Of a stretch of DNA of 64,000 nt, positions 1 through 9,400 are shown piece after piece. Made by a program: the position numbers and the translations under genes. Position 1 is the stretch's first letter. Each line of letters starts with the position of its first letter. The DNA lies in assembly GCF_026241205.1 (NCBI RefSeq), contig NZ_JAPFQM010000001.1, positions 1,922,001-1,986,000 of the forward strand, given 5' to 3'. A model generated the notes under the pieces. That model was not told the origin of the DNA and did not search any database. It saw only the letters and a list, made by a program, of their open reading frames with translations. This stretch comes from Thermomicrobium sp. 4228-Ro (GTDB lineage: Bacteria > Chloroflexota > Chloroflexia > Thermomicrobiales > Thermomicrobiaceae).

Positions 1-684
1 ATCGGGCCACGGTCCCGTCCAGGTGTCCTGTTCGTCGTGCCAGCCGGCAGTACGAAGCTGTTCGACGAAGTCGGCCGCCGTCTGCCGGCCCGGCTCGGCG
101 AGCCACAGGAGCCCCCCTGGAGCGAGAATGCGTTCGATCAAGACGAGCAACGGCTCGAGATCGCGCCGCTCGTAGAGCACATCGGCCGCGAGCACGACCG
201 GCACACCAGTGCTACCGAGTGCCGCGAAAAAGTCTGGACTGGGCCGTCGCCAGTTGAGCTGCATGACTGCCGGTTCCCGGCCGACGTTGCGCCGGCAATT
301 CCAGCGCGTGAGCAGCAGAGCCGCTTCGCTGTAATCGGTGGCGACGAGCTGTGCGCCTGCTCGTAGCGCAGCTGCGGCCGTCAGACCAAGTCCGCAACCG
401 AGTTCGACGACGGTGGTGCCGCGCACTGTTCCAGGGTCGAGGAGGATCGCGTCAGCCAGGGCGATGCCGCTCGGCCACAGTTCCGCCCAGTACGGAAGAT
501 GCTCCTCCGGATCGTTCGCAGCGAACTCGAGCAGCCGGTCGAAGTCGACTGGTTGGAGGAGACGGAAACCCTGGCCTGTCCGTGGAAGGACGATCCTGCG
601 CTCGCGCAAGGGGCCGAAACGTTCCCGATCCCAACCCGGGATGGTGACGGTACTGGGTTGGGATCGGGGCGCTGGCTGGAACAT
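1..684 (-). CDS. Class I SAM-dependent methyltransferase (METTL21/nicotinamide-N-methyltransferase-like), C-terminus cut by window edge
   Basis: An open frame runs from an ATG at 684 to the first base of the window (228 codons, no stop), so the C-terminus lies outside. The translation has a Rossmann SAM-binding motif, VVELGCGLGLTA, around residues 93-104, preceded by PYWAELWPSG, which is typical of the Methyltransf_16 (METTL21-like) family. An acidic strand end, ATDYSEAAL, and a later LAADVLYER follow. These families methylate protein lysines or small amines; the substrate here cannot be told. The start lies 17 nt after the ileS stop, with GAGGAG upstream, so it is probably co-transcribed with ileS. 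Family assignment is good; function is open. Confidence 0.8.
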   Translation of the reverse strand, partial: MFQPAPRSQPSTVTIPGWDRERFGPLRERRIVLPRTGQGFRLLQPVDFDRLLEFAANDPEEHLPYWAELWPSGIALADAILLDPGTVRGTTVVELGCGLGLTAAAALRAGAQLVATDYSEAALLLTRWNCRRNVGREPAVMQLNWRRPSPDFFAALGSTGVPVVLAADVLYERRDLEPLLVLIERILAPGGLLWLAEPGRQTAADFVEQLRTAGWHDEQDTWTGPWPD

Positions 685-701
685 CGGTTGGGCTCCTCGT
701 C

Positions 702-3700
702 TCACCGGCGAGTCTCGGCCAGCCGGCCGACCCGACGGAGCGAGACGACGAAGCGCTCACGCCCGACGCGCACTTCCTCGAGGTGTCCGTCTTCTCGCTC
801 CGGTTCACCTGCTCGCAACTCGACCGCGAGGGTCTCGTGAGCGATGTAATCCCGGAAGCGCTCGATGGCCTCCGCCAGGTCTCCGGACGCGCGGTAGACG
901 ATGACGATGGTGTCGTCGATCTCGAACCCCGCGTTCTTGCGCGCTTCCTGGACGCCACGCACGAAGTCGCGCGCCAGTCCCTCGAGCTTCAACTCGGGCG
1001 TAATCGTGAGGTCGATCGCGACCAGGAGGTCCCGGTCCTCGAAGGCGGCGAATCCGGGTCGATCGATCGTCTCGACGAGGAAGTCGTCCGGTCCGAACTC
1101 TTCCTCCTGTCCGTCGATGAGCAGTGTGATGCGATGGCCGAGCCGCAACTGGCGGGCCAGCTGATTGTGATCCAGCTCAGCCAGGAGCTTCTGGAGTGCC
1201 GGTAGTTTGGCACCCAAACGAGGACCGAGAACCGGCAGATTCGGCTTCACCCGGTACGAGAGGTAGTCCTCCGGCCGGTCAGCGAACTCGACGGCCTTGA
1301 CGTTCAGCTCGTCCATGAACTGGTCGAGCAACCGCTCGATCGCACGACGAGCTGTAGCGTCGCGTGCAGCGACGACAGCCCGCGGTAGCGGTTGGCGCAC
1401 TTTGACGCCCGCTTTGTTGCGGGCTGCTCGGCCGAGTTCGACGGCTCGCAGGAGCCAGTTCATGTCCTCGATAAGGGCGAGGTCGATCTTGCCGGGATCG
1501 GCTTCCGGATAGTCCGTGAGGTGAACCGACTCCGGTGCCTGCGGATCGACCCGGCGGACCAGATTCTGGTACATGAGTTCGGTCGTGAACGGGATGAAAG
1601 GAGCGAGCAGCTTCGCGAGCGTGACGAGGACTTCGTAGAGCGTGAGGTAAGCGGCTGCTTTGTCCTGGTCACTCTCCGTCTTCCAGAACCGTCGCCGGTT
1701 ACGACGGATGTACCAGTTCGAAAGGTCCTCGACGACGAAGTCCTGGAGCGCCCGCGCTGCATTCATCGAGTCGTAGTCCTGGATACGGTCGCGGACGGTC
1801 GCGATGACCTGCTGCAGTCGTGCGAGGATCCAGCGATCGAGGAGTGTCCGCTCCGCGAGCGGCACGTCGTGCTGGCGGGGATCGAACCCGTCGAGGCGGG
1901 CATAGTTGGCGAAGAAGGCGTACGAATTCCAGAGCGGCAGCAGGAATGTCCGGCGAACTTCGTCGAGCAAGCGCCAGCCGAAGTTCAGGTTTTGGGCCGG
2001 ATTGTGCTTGAGGTAAAGCCAGCGCATGACGTCGACGCCAGCTCGCTCGGCTGCCTCGTCGAACCAGATCGCGTTCCCCTTGCTCTTGTGCATCTCTTCG
2101 CCCTTCTCGTCACGGAGCAGGGCGAAGCCCAGGCACGTCTTCATCGGTGCCTGGCCGGTCAGCACCGTGCTCTGGGCGAGGAGGGAGTAGAACCAGTTCC
2201 GGAACTGGCCCGGGAAGGATTCGGTGATGAAATCGACCGGGAACCATTCCTGCCAGTAGGCGCGGTCATGCCGGTACTGGAGTGTCGAGAAGGGGACGAT
2301 GCCCGCATCGAGCCAAGGATTGCCGACATCGGGGATACGGCTCGTGACGGCGCCGCACTGCTCGCAGCGGATCTTGACGGCATCGATCCAGGGACGATGC
2401 GGTGTGTGACCCTCGAAGTCCTCCCAACCGGCGATCGCGCGTTCCTTGAGTTCTCGTTCGCTACCGATGACGTCGAACCAACCGCATTCCGGACATTGCC
2501 AAATCGGCAGGGCGAGACCCCAGTAGCGCTTCTTGGAAATCATCCAGTCGTCCATGTTGCGGAGCCAGTCGAGCTCGCGTTCGAGACCGAACTCGGGGAT
2601 CCAGCGGACCTGGCGAGCTGCCTCCATCACCTTTTCGCGCCAGGGATCGACGGCGATGAACCACTCGTCGACGAGGCGGAAGACGAGTTCGGTCCCGCAC
2701 CGCCAGCAGGTCGGATAACGGTGCAAGTAGGGCTCGCGGCGGTAGAGCAACCCGCGACGCTCGAGATCTTCGGCGATCGGCTCGGCAACCGCATGGACGT
2801 GCTTTCCGGTCAGCCAGTCGAACCCCTCGACATAATAGCCATCCTCGGTGAGCGGTGCGATCACGTGGAGCTGGTGCTCCTTACTCAGCTGATAGTCCTC
2901 CCGACCGCAGCCAGGGGCGATGTGCACGATTCCGGTTCCCTCGCTGGGATCGACGGCCTCCCACGGGATCACGCGGTGCTCGATGCTGGCATTGACTGGG
3001 AGGTGGTCATAGGGACCGCGATACCGCAGGCCGACCAGGTCGCTGCCCTTGAGGTACTGGAGAACCTCGTAGGGACCGCGGAGTGCGTGACGTGCCGCCT
3101 CTTCGGCCAGGATGAGGACCTCATCGCCCTGGCCAACGCGGACATAGGTGAGGTCCGGGTGGACAGCCGCCGCGACGTTGGCCGTGAGAGTCCACGGGGT
3201 CGTCGTCCAGACCAGGAGCGATTCTCGCTCACGTCCCTCGAGCGGGAAACGGACGTAGACGCTCAGGTGGGTGATCTCCTTGTAGCCCTCGCTGACTTCC
3301 ATTTCGGAAAGACCGGTCGCGCAGCGAGGGCACCAGGGCATCACGTCGTACCCGTGGTAGATCCACCCGTTCTGGTGGCACACCTTCAAGAAGTGCCAGA
3401 TCGAATAGTTGTTCTCGTCCGAAAGCGTATAGTAGGAATTGTCCCAGTCCATGAAGTACCCGAGCCGCTTGGACTGTTCGGTTTGGATGGCCGCATACGT
3501 GAAGACGCGTTCTTTGCATTTTTCGACGAAGCGGTCGATACCATAGGCCTCGATGTCACGCTTGGACGTGAATCCGAGTTCCCGCTCGACTTCGACTTCA
3601 ACCCACAGACCCTGGCAGTCGAAGCCGTTCTGATAGCGCTGCCGGTATCCGAGCATGCTGTAAAAGCGCTGGTAGAAATCTTTATAGGTGCGGCCCCAGG

Positions 3701-3881
3701 CGTGATGCACGCCCATAGGGTTATTGGCCGTGATCGGCCCGTCCATGAACGAGTAGCGCTTGGGGCTGTTGGCATTGCGCGTGATGTACTTCTGTACGAT
3801 GCCGTAGTCGTACCACCAGCGAAGAATGGCACGCTCGAGTGCTGGGAAGTCGACGTCCTTGGTCGGTACTGGATCGAACAT
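702..3881 (-). CDS. ileS: Isoleucyl-tRNA synthetase (eukaryote-like clade)
   Basis: This class I synthetase charges tRNA-Ile and edits mischarged valine. It is about 1,059 residues long, as expected. The HIGH-type motif appears as GVHHAWGR near residues 57-64 and the KMSKS-type motif as HKSKG near residue 598. Several CxxC pairs (CPRC, CWRC, CPEC, CEQC) suggest zinc sites. The anticodon-binding and C-terminal regions are present. The ATG at 3881 is preferred over one 15 nt upstream because GGAGGT sits 7 nt before it. The HHAWGR form and the long C-terminus point to the eukaryote-like IleRS group, which in bacteria is often linked to mupirocin tolerance (family knowledge, not shown here). Expression is controlled by the T-box leader upstream. 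Confidence 0.97.
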   Translation of the reverse strand: MFDPVPTKDVDFPALERAILRWWYDYGIVQKYITRNANSPKRYSFMDGPITANNPMGVHHAWGRTYKDFYQRFYSMLGYRQRYQNGFDCQGLWVEVEVERELGFTSKRDIEAYGIDRFVEKCKERVFTYAAIQTEQSKRLGYFMDWDNSYYTLSDENNYSIWHFLKVCHQNGWIYHGYDVMPWCPRCATGLSEMEVSEGYKEITHLSVYVRFPLEGRERESLLVWTTTPWTLTANVAAAVHPDLTYVRVGQGDEVLILAEEAARHALRGPYEVLQYLKGSDLVGLRYRGPYDHLPVNASIEHRVIPWEAVDPSEGTGIVHIAPGCGREDYQLSKEHQLHVIAPLTEDGYYVEGFDWLTGKHVHAVAEPIAEDLERRGLLYRREPYLHRYPTCWRCGTELVFRLVDEWFIAVDPWREKVMEAARQVRWIPEFGLERELDWLRNMDDWMISKKRYWGLALPIWQCPECGWFDVIGSERELKERAIAGWEDFEGHTPHRPWIDAVKIRCEQCGAVTSRIPDVGNPWLDAGIVPFSTLQYRHDRAYWQEWFPVDFITESFPGQFRNWFYSLLAQSTVLTGQAPMKTCLGFALLRDEKGEEMHKSKGNAIWFDEAAERAGVDVMRWLYLKHNPAQNLNFGWRLLDEVRRTFLLPLWNSYAFFANYARLDGFDPRQHDVPLAERTLLDRWILARLQQVIATVRDRIQDYDSMNAARALQDFVVEDLSNWYIRRNRRRFWKTESDQDKAAAYLTLYEVLVTLAKLLAPFIPFTTELMYQNLVRRVDPQAPESVHLTDYPEADPGKIDLALIEDMNWLLRAVELGRAARNKAGVKVRQPLPRAVVAARDATARRAIERLLDQFMDELNVKAVEFADRPEDYLSYRVKPNLPVLGPRLGAKLPALQKLLAELDHNQLARQLRLGHRITLLIDGQEEEFGPDDFLVETIDRPGFAAFEDRDLLVAIDLTITPELKLEGLARDFVRGVQEARKNAGFEIDDTIVIVYRASGDLAEAIERFRDYIAHETLAVELRAGEPEREDGHLEEVRVGRERFVVSLRRVGRLAETRR

Positions 3882-3947
3882 GTGACGCACCTCCATGCGA
3901 GCAACTCGGTTAGCAGCGTTAATGCGTGTTGCTCTCGGTTTTATCCG

Positions 3948-3979
3948 AAAACCCCCGCCCTCGGTCTGAGGGCGGGGGC
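3948..3979 (-). terminator. Intrinsic terminator of the ileS T-box leader
   Basis: On the minus strand a perfect GC hairpin (CCCCCGCCCTC / GAGGGCGGGGG, short ACC-containing loop) is followed by TTTT. It lies directly after the T-box sequence, so the T-box 3' part can form the competing antiterminator. This is the classical transcription-attenuation layout. Confidence 0.9.
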
Positions 3980-4220
3980 TGCCCGCGGTACCACCTCAGT
4001 TGACGCGAAGGGACGACTTTCGCGCCCACTCTCTGCTGCGGTAACGGGCAGCACCCGGCCACGCCTACTGCGGTGCGCGGTCACCGGTTCGGGTAGCAGC
4101 TCAGGAAGGATCTTCAGTCGCGTCGTTCCCGTCCGGCTCGCACCGTCCCGGACTCGCTGAGGGCGGCTCGCGACCTACTCGCTTCCGTCGTCGCTGTTGC
4201 CATCATCGCTTTGTCGCCGA
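3948..4220 (-). ncRNA. T-box riboswitch leader of ileS
   Basis: The minus strand carries the conserved T-box sequence AGGTGGTACCGCGG at 3983-3996, which pairs with the NCCA end of uncharged tRNA. It is followed at once by a strong intrinsic terminator. The leader begins near 4220 and contains an AGTA-type internal-loop element and a CGTTAC element resembling those of classical T-box leaders. An ATC codon at 4109-4111, in the 3' half of stem I, is a plausible isoleucine specifier, but I did not fold the RNA. Uncharged tRNA-Ile should favour read-through into ileS and the downstream methyltransferase. The T-box identity is strong; the exact specifier is tentative. Confidence 0.93.
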
Positions 4221-4226
4221 TACAAA

Positions 4227-4255
4227 AACGTACCATTCAATCCAGGTCGCTGCAA
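4227..4255 (-). promoter_or_regulatory. Promoter of the ileS T-box transcript
   Basis: On the minus strand TTGCAG (4250-4255) and TACGTT (4227-4232) are separated by exactly 17 nt. They sit just upstream of the T-box stem I region, giving an expected start near 4220. Confidence 0.6.
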
Positions 4256-4313
4256 ACCGGCCGATCGAGGAAGGTAGGGTTGCCCGAGCTGCGAGGGGTA
4301 CGATCCTGTTGCG

Positions 4314-4342
4314 TTGACCGCGTCCGAGCAGTTGAGTAGTGT
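4314..4342 (+). promoter_or_regulatory. Candidate promoter of the MFS gene
   Basis: TTGACC (4314-4319) and TAGTGT (4337-4342) are spaced 17 nt apart, 33 nt before the chosen GTG start of the transporter. The -35 box is good and the -10 box is poor. The promoter would be divergent from the ileS leader. Confidence 0.4.
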
Positions 4343-4374
4343 TCGAGTGCTATCTGTCGAGGAGGTCGGTACGG

Positions 4375-5613
4375 GTGGAGCAGGCAAGTCGTTCGCCAGT
4401 GGGAACATGGGCGGCGCTGATCGGGGTGACTGCCATCATGGCGACCGCTGCCGGGGGACGCTTCCTGGTCGGACTGGTCTTCCCGGACATTCAGCATGAC
4501 CTTCGCCTCAGTCATGCCGAGCTCGGTTCGGTCGTCTCGCTCAGCGTGCTCATCGTCGGCTTCGCGCAACCGATCATCGGGTGGCTGGTCGACACGCTTT
4601 CAGCGCGCATCGTTGCCGCCGCCGGACTGATCTGTCTGGGGGTGGGGTTGTTTCTCGGCAGTCGGGCTTCCTCGCTGCTCGTGCTCATCCTTGGACTCGG
4701 CCTCCTGACCGGTATCGGCCTGGCGAGTCTTTCGCCGACACTGCTGACGCCGGTGGTGGCAGCCTGGTTCGAGCGGAGTCGAACCACGGCGCTCTCGCTG
4801 GCAGCCACAGCCAATCCCGCTGGCCAGGCGCTGGTGGTACCGCTGCTGGCAACACTCGTCGCGGCACTCGGCTGGCGAGACGCCTTCGCGACGCTCGGCG
4901 GAGCGCTCGTCTTGCTCGCGCCAGCTGCTTTCCTGCTCCTGCGGAGTCGAGCCAGCGCGCGTCGTTCAGCGAGCGAGACGAGCGGCTGTACCATACGCGA
5001 AGCGCTGCGGTCGCGAGCGTGGTGGCAGCTGGGTTTCGGTTTCTTCGTCTGCGGCTTCACCATGGGATGGGTCATGACATACTTCGTCGATTACGCGACA
5101 CGCCTCGGGGCGAGCCACACGGTGGCGGCGACCGGGCTCTCGCTGACAGGGTGGGCCAGCATCGCTGGCGCATTCGCGACCGGCTGGTGGCTCGACCGTA
5201 GCGGGAACAGTCTGCCGCTGTCGACAGTGTACGCGCTCCGCGGCCTGGGCTTCCTCGGGTTACTCCTTTTCGGAGCGCATCCGGTCGGACTCCTTGCTGC
5301 AGCACTGGTGATCGGCTTTTCGTGGAGCGCGACCACACCGCTTACCTCGTCGCTCTGCGCGACACTGTACGGACGACGTCGTCTCGGGACCATTTTCGGG
5401 ATCATTTTCGCGATCATGCCGATCGGGACCGCCGCTGGATCGGCCCTGGGTGGTGCCCTCTTCGATTGGACGGGCAGTTACGCGTGGTCGCTTGCCCTGT
5501 CTGCGTTTGCTGGACTCGCCGCAGCAGCCGTAGTCTTCCCGGTGCGCGTGGCACCGCGTCCGTGCGCGGTCGGGGAGATACCGGGCGGGCCAGGGTATTC
5601 TCCAGCTCGGTGA
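4375..5613 (+). CDS. Major facilitator superfamily (MFS) transporter
   Basis: A polytopic membrane protein of about 412 residues with roughly twelve hydrophobic segments and an MFS loop (GWLVDTLSAR) after the second one. The general pattern, with a first segment containing GGRFLVGLVFP and a G/A-rich fifth segment, resembles oxalate/formate-antiporter-like or monocarboxylate MFS proteins; the substrate is unknown. I chose GTG at 4375 because GAGGAGG lies 9 nt upstream; a longer in-frame ATG at 4339 overlaps the likely promoter. The DUF1624-type gene follows after 4 nt, so the two probably share a transcript. Confidence 0.85.
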   Translation: MEQASRSPVGTWAALIGVTAIMATAAGGRFLVGLVFPDIQHDLRLSHAELGSVVSLSVLIVGFAQPIIGWLVDTLSARIVAAAGLICLGVGLFLGSRASSLLVLILGLGLLTGIGLASLSPTLLTPVVAAWFERSRTTALSLAATANPAGQALVVPLLATLVAALGWRDAFATLGGALVLLAPAAFLLLRSRASARRSASETSGCTIREALRSRAWWQLGFGFFVCGFTMGWVMTYFVDYATRLGASHTVAATGLSLTGWASIAGAFATGWWLDRSGNSLPLSTVYALRGLGFLGLLLFGAHPVGLLAAALVIGFSWSATTPLTSSLCATLYGRRRLGTIFGIIFAIMPIGTAAGSALGGALFDWTGSYAWSLALSAFAGLAAAAVVFPVRVAPRPCAVGEIPGGPGYSPAR

Positions 5614-5617
5614 AGCC

Positions 5618-6415
5618 ATGAAACTGGCAAGCTATCCTTCGACCCAAGTAGCGGGAAACCGAACTGCCGGAGGCGCTGTCCGATTCTGGGAAATCGACGC
5701 ACTGCGTGGGGTCGCTTTCTTACTCATGGTCGTCTACCATGCAGCGTTCGACCTGGCTGCCTTCGGGGGCTGGCCCATCGCGGTCACGGTGGGTGGCTGG
5801 CGACTGTTCGCCGACTTCATCGCCAGCCTCTTTCTTTTCGTGAGCGGTGTCTCGCTGGTGCTCGCGCACGATCGGCTGGGGCGTGACCGGGAACGCTATC
5901 GTCGCCACCTCCTCCGCCGCTTCTCCCGTCTGGCTGGTGCGGCCTTGTTGGTGACGATCGTGACATGGTTTCTCAGTCCGGCCGATGTCGTACTCTTCGG
6001 TATCTTGCATCTCATTCTGGTTTCGAATCTTCTGAGTCTGGCATTGCTCCGTTTGCGTGAATGGAACGTCCTGGTAGCCGGAGGAGCATTGCTCCTGGGT
6101 TCTTGGTTCGCGTCCTTGCCGGGTAATAGGTGGCTCTTCTGGCTCGGTCTTGTGCCGGAAGGGTACCGTTCGTTCGATTTCCGGCCGCTGTTCCCCTGGA
6201 TGGCGGTCGTCTTACTGGGAGTCGCCCTGGCGTCGTGGTTCTACGCTGGCGGCGTGCGACGGTGGCCGTTCCCGGAAGCACCGACGCTACCCGGTAGTCG
6301 CGTCCTGATCTGGCTGGGGCGGCACAGCTTGCTGCTCTACCTGGTGCACCAGCCGATCCTGATCGCATGCTTGACCGCCATCGGTGCGATCGATTTCCGA
6401 CGGCTCATTGGCTGA
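5618..6415 (+). CDS. DUF1624 / HGSNAT-like membrane acyltransferase family protein
   Basis: A 265-residue membrane protein. The N-terminal signature RFWEIDALRG...VVYHAAFDL near residues 23-46 is typical of the DUF1624 (heparan-alpha-glucosaminide N-acetyltransferase-like) family. About seven hydrophobic segments follow, and the C-terminus has GRHSLLLYLVHQP, a motif common in membrane acyltransferases. Members are thought to move acyl groups across the membrane; the acceptor here is unknown. It starts 4 nt after the MFS stop. Its last 129 bases overlap, tail to tail, the 3' end of the large HD-GYP gene on the other strand. Confidence 0.85.
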   Translation: MKLASYPSTQVAGNRTAGGAVRFWEIDALRGVAFLLMVVYHAAFDLAAFGGWPIAVTVGGWRLFADFIASLFLFVSGVSLVLAHDRLGRDRERYRRHLLRRFSRLAGAALLVTIVTWFLSPADVVLFGILHLILVSNLLSLALLRLREWNVLVAGGALLLGSWFASLPGNRWLFWLGLVPEGYRSFDFRPLFPWMAVVLLGVALASWFYAGGVRRWPFPEAPTLPGSRVLIWLGRHSLLLYLVHQPILIACLTAIGAIDFRRLIG

Positions 6416-9400
6416 GGCGTCGCTCGTCGCGCCGAGCGCGGTGAAGAGCGGAGCCAGATGCCGCCCGAGGCGGGCCAGCACTGCAGCCTCGTCCGACGTG
6501 AAGGGGCGCGGTTCCGTGCGCGAAATGACGAGTGCCCCGATCGCTCGCTCGCCGTCGAGGAGGGGAGCCGCGAGCACCGCGTACAGGGGACGTCGTTCCC
6601 AGGCCACGATCGTGCCGGGTGGGGATTCCAGTAGGGTCACTGCCTGCGATGTCTTCGACTCGATGGCTTGCCACGCAATTCCTTGACCGCGCGGCAGGCG
6701 CACCGATTTCGCCAGGTCACGATCATGACGTGTGTAGGCGATGCGCAGTGTGTCACCGGAGGCATCGAGGAGCAAGACGACGATATTGTCGTTCGAGATC
6801 GTGCCGGAGACTGCGACGTCGATCACTTCGGGGAGCGTCTCCAGATCGACGACCGACGAAAGCTTTCGACCGACCTCGTGGACTGCGTGGAGGGTCAGCG
6901 GCGCTCGAGGGGACAGTGACCGCTGCACCAGAAGGACAGGGAGGCTATCAGGGTTCTGCAACGCCTTCAGGAAGGCGTCGACCACCGCTGGGTGGAATTG
7001 CGTTTCCCGGCAGCGCTTGATTTCTTCGATGGCCTCGCCTAGCTTCAGTGCAGGCCGGTACGGCCGATCGGAGATCATGGTGTCGAATGCATCGGCCAAA
7101 CCGATGATTGCCGCTCCCAGTGGAATGTCCTCGCCGGCGAGCCCTCGGGGGTATCCCTTTCCGTCCCACCGTTCGTGATGGGCCCGAACGAGCGGGACGA
7201 TATGCTCGAGCTGCGGGTGACCAGCAAGGATTTCGGCGCCCACATCCGGGTGAGACCGAACAAGTGACCATTCGGCGGGCGAAAGTTGATCCGCTTTGCG
7301 CAGGATCGCGTCGGGAATCGCGAGTTTCCCGACATCGTGGAGAAGCGCAGCGAGCTCGATGCGCTCGATTTCGTCGCGAGGAAGCTGCAGCTGCTCGGCG
7401 ATGATCCGTGCGATCTGGGCGACGCGACGCGAGTGTTCGTGGGTAGCGGGATCCTTGGCGTCGACCGCAGCAGCGAGTGCTTCGACCGAGGCACGGTACA
7501 ATGCCCGTTCACGCTCGTGCGCTTGCACGATTTCCATCGCCAGAGCGGCACTGGTCGTCAAACCGGCGAGCCGGCGCTTGTCGCTCCCGGTGAAAGCATC
7601 CGTACCGTCTCGGCCGAGCATCAGAAAGAGCCTCGGGCCCTGCCGCGTCGGGATCGGAGCGAGCAGGAGCGTCGTCGCCTGCCCAGCGGTGACGTGTCGG
7701 ATGGCATATCCCAAGCGAGAGACTTGGGCGCCGGTGACGGTCGCCACCTTCTCGTCTTTTTCCGCCATCGCCTGCAGGACGTTCTCGTACGGGATCGTCC
7801 AGCCTGCTGGGAGCGAGCGGAACCGGGCTGTCGCAGCGATGGGGCGAAGTCGGCATCGCTGCTCCTCGACACGGAAGATGGCGGCGAAGTCGTACGGGAC
7901 GACCGAGGCGATCTCGTCCAAGAGCGTTTTCGCCAGCGTCTCGTCGTCCGAAGACGTGGCGAGGCGGAGCGTGAGGCGCACCTCGAACTCGCGTTCGAGG
8001 CTGATAGCCCAGCGATCGAGCGCCTCGGAGAGACGAGTCTGGATCTGTCGGAGCGTGCTGACCTGGGCAGGCTGTTGCAGCCAGTATGGCTGCGGAGCGG
8101 TGAAGAGCAGGAAGCCGGATGGCAGACCGCCAGGTGTGAGTGGCAGGAACACGATCGTCCCAGCGGTTTCAAGAAGCCTGGCGAAGGTGGCGCGATAGGG
8201 CGCGGGTACGAGATCGGCAGTCTGAAAGAAGAGTGGATGCACTGGAGAGCGATTGGCAAGCCAGCGGAAGAAGGACGGGTCAGCCAGGAGCGCCAGGCCG
8301 TCCGTGATGCGGTGACCATCGCGATTCGTCGCGAGAATCGTCCGCTCCCAGTCGAGCGGCCAGGCAATGACGAGGCCGACATCGCCGCCGCTCCAGGCGG
8401 CGAGTCGATCGACCACAGGTTGCGCGAATGTAGAGGGATGACTCTCTCGCAAGAGGAGCGAACTCAGTTCAGCAAGAAGAGTTTGGCACTGCGCTTGTTC
8501 ACGAAGCGCTTGGCGTTGCCGAACGACGACCAGTGCGGTCGAGAGTTCTTGAGCGACCAGCCCGGTCAGTTCGCGATCGGCGTCGGAGAATGGGTCGACC
8601 GAAGCCCGACCGAAACCGAGTACCCCGATGACCTGGTCGTCCAGCCGGATGGGGTGGAGCACAACCGAGCGAAGCGGGAATCGTCGCTCGGGACGGTGAT
8701 ACGTACGGGGATCCTCCCAGGTATCTTCGACTGCGAGCATGCGTCCGGTACGATAGACGCAGCCTGCCAGACTCCGGTCGATGGGGATGCGGTGACCGAT
8801 TTCCGCTTCTGGGTACGTACCGGAACCCCAAACCACGCGGAGCATTGACGGTTGCTCTGCGTCCAGCTCGAGGTAGATCATGGCATCGTAGCGGATACGG
8901 GTACGGAGAACACGCTCGACCTCGTTGAGAAGCTCCGTACTCGTTTCCGCTTTGACGACATGTTGGGCGACCGACAGGAGCGCGCGGAGCTGGGCGATCG
9001 TGCGCTCCAGCTGAGCATGCGCCACGAGGCGAAGCGCAGACGCCGCGATTTGCCGCAACAGGATCGGCAGGATGGGCAGTTCACGGTCACAATGCTCTGT
9101 ACTCGTACCGGCGTACCACGCCAAGAGCCAAACCTGGGGTGACTGATCAGTGATGACCGGTAGGACGAGCACCTCGCTGACATCCGAGGGAAGCTGTTCG
9201 ATCCACGCCCCAAGCGAGTCTCGTGCTCGGTCGCGCCGCAGCGTGACCGGATTCCGCTCACTGAGGATCTGATGCCGCCAGTGGGTCATGGTGGAGCGAA
9301 GCGAACTGCACAGCGAAGGGGGTACGTCTTCCGTGCAAAAGATGCGTGTCTCCGTATCCCAGCGGAAAACAAGCACGATCGAGGCAGGGGCGAGGAACTG

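Noticed and set aside
1392-4160. 922-codon open frame antisense to ileS
   Set aside because: It lies in the frame complementary to a certain synthetase, has no ribosome site or known motif, and is a usual artefact of GC-rich DNA.
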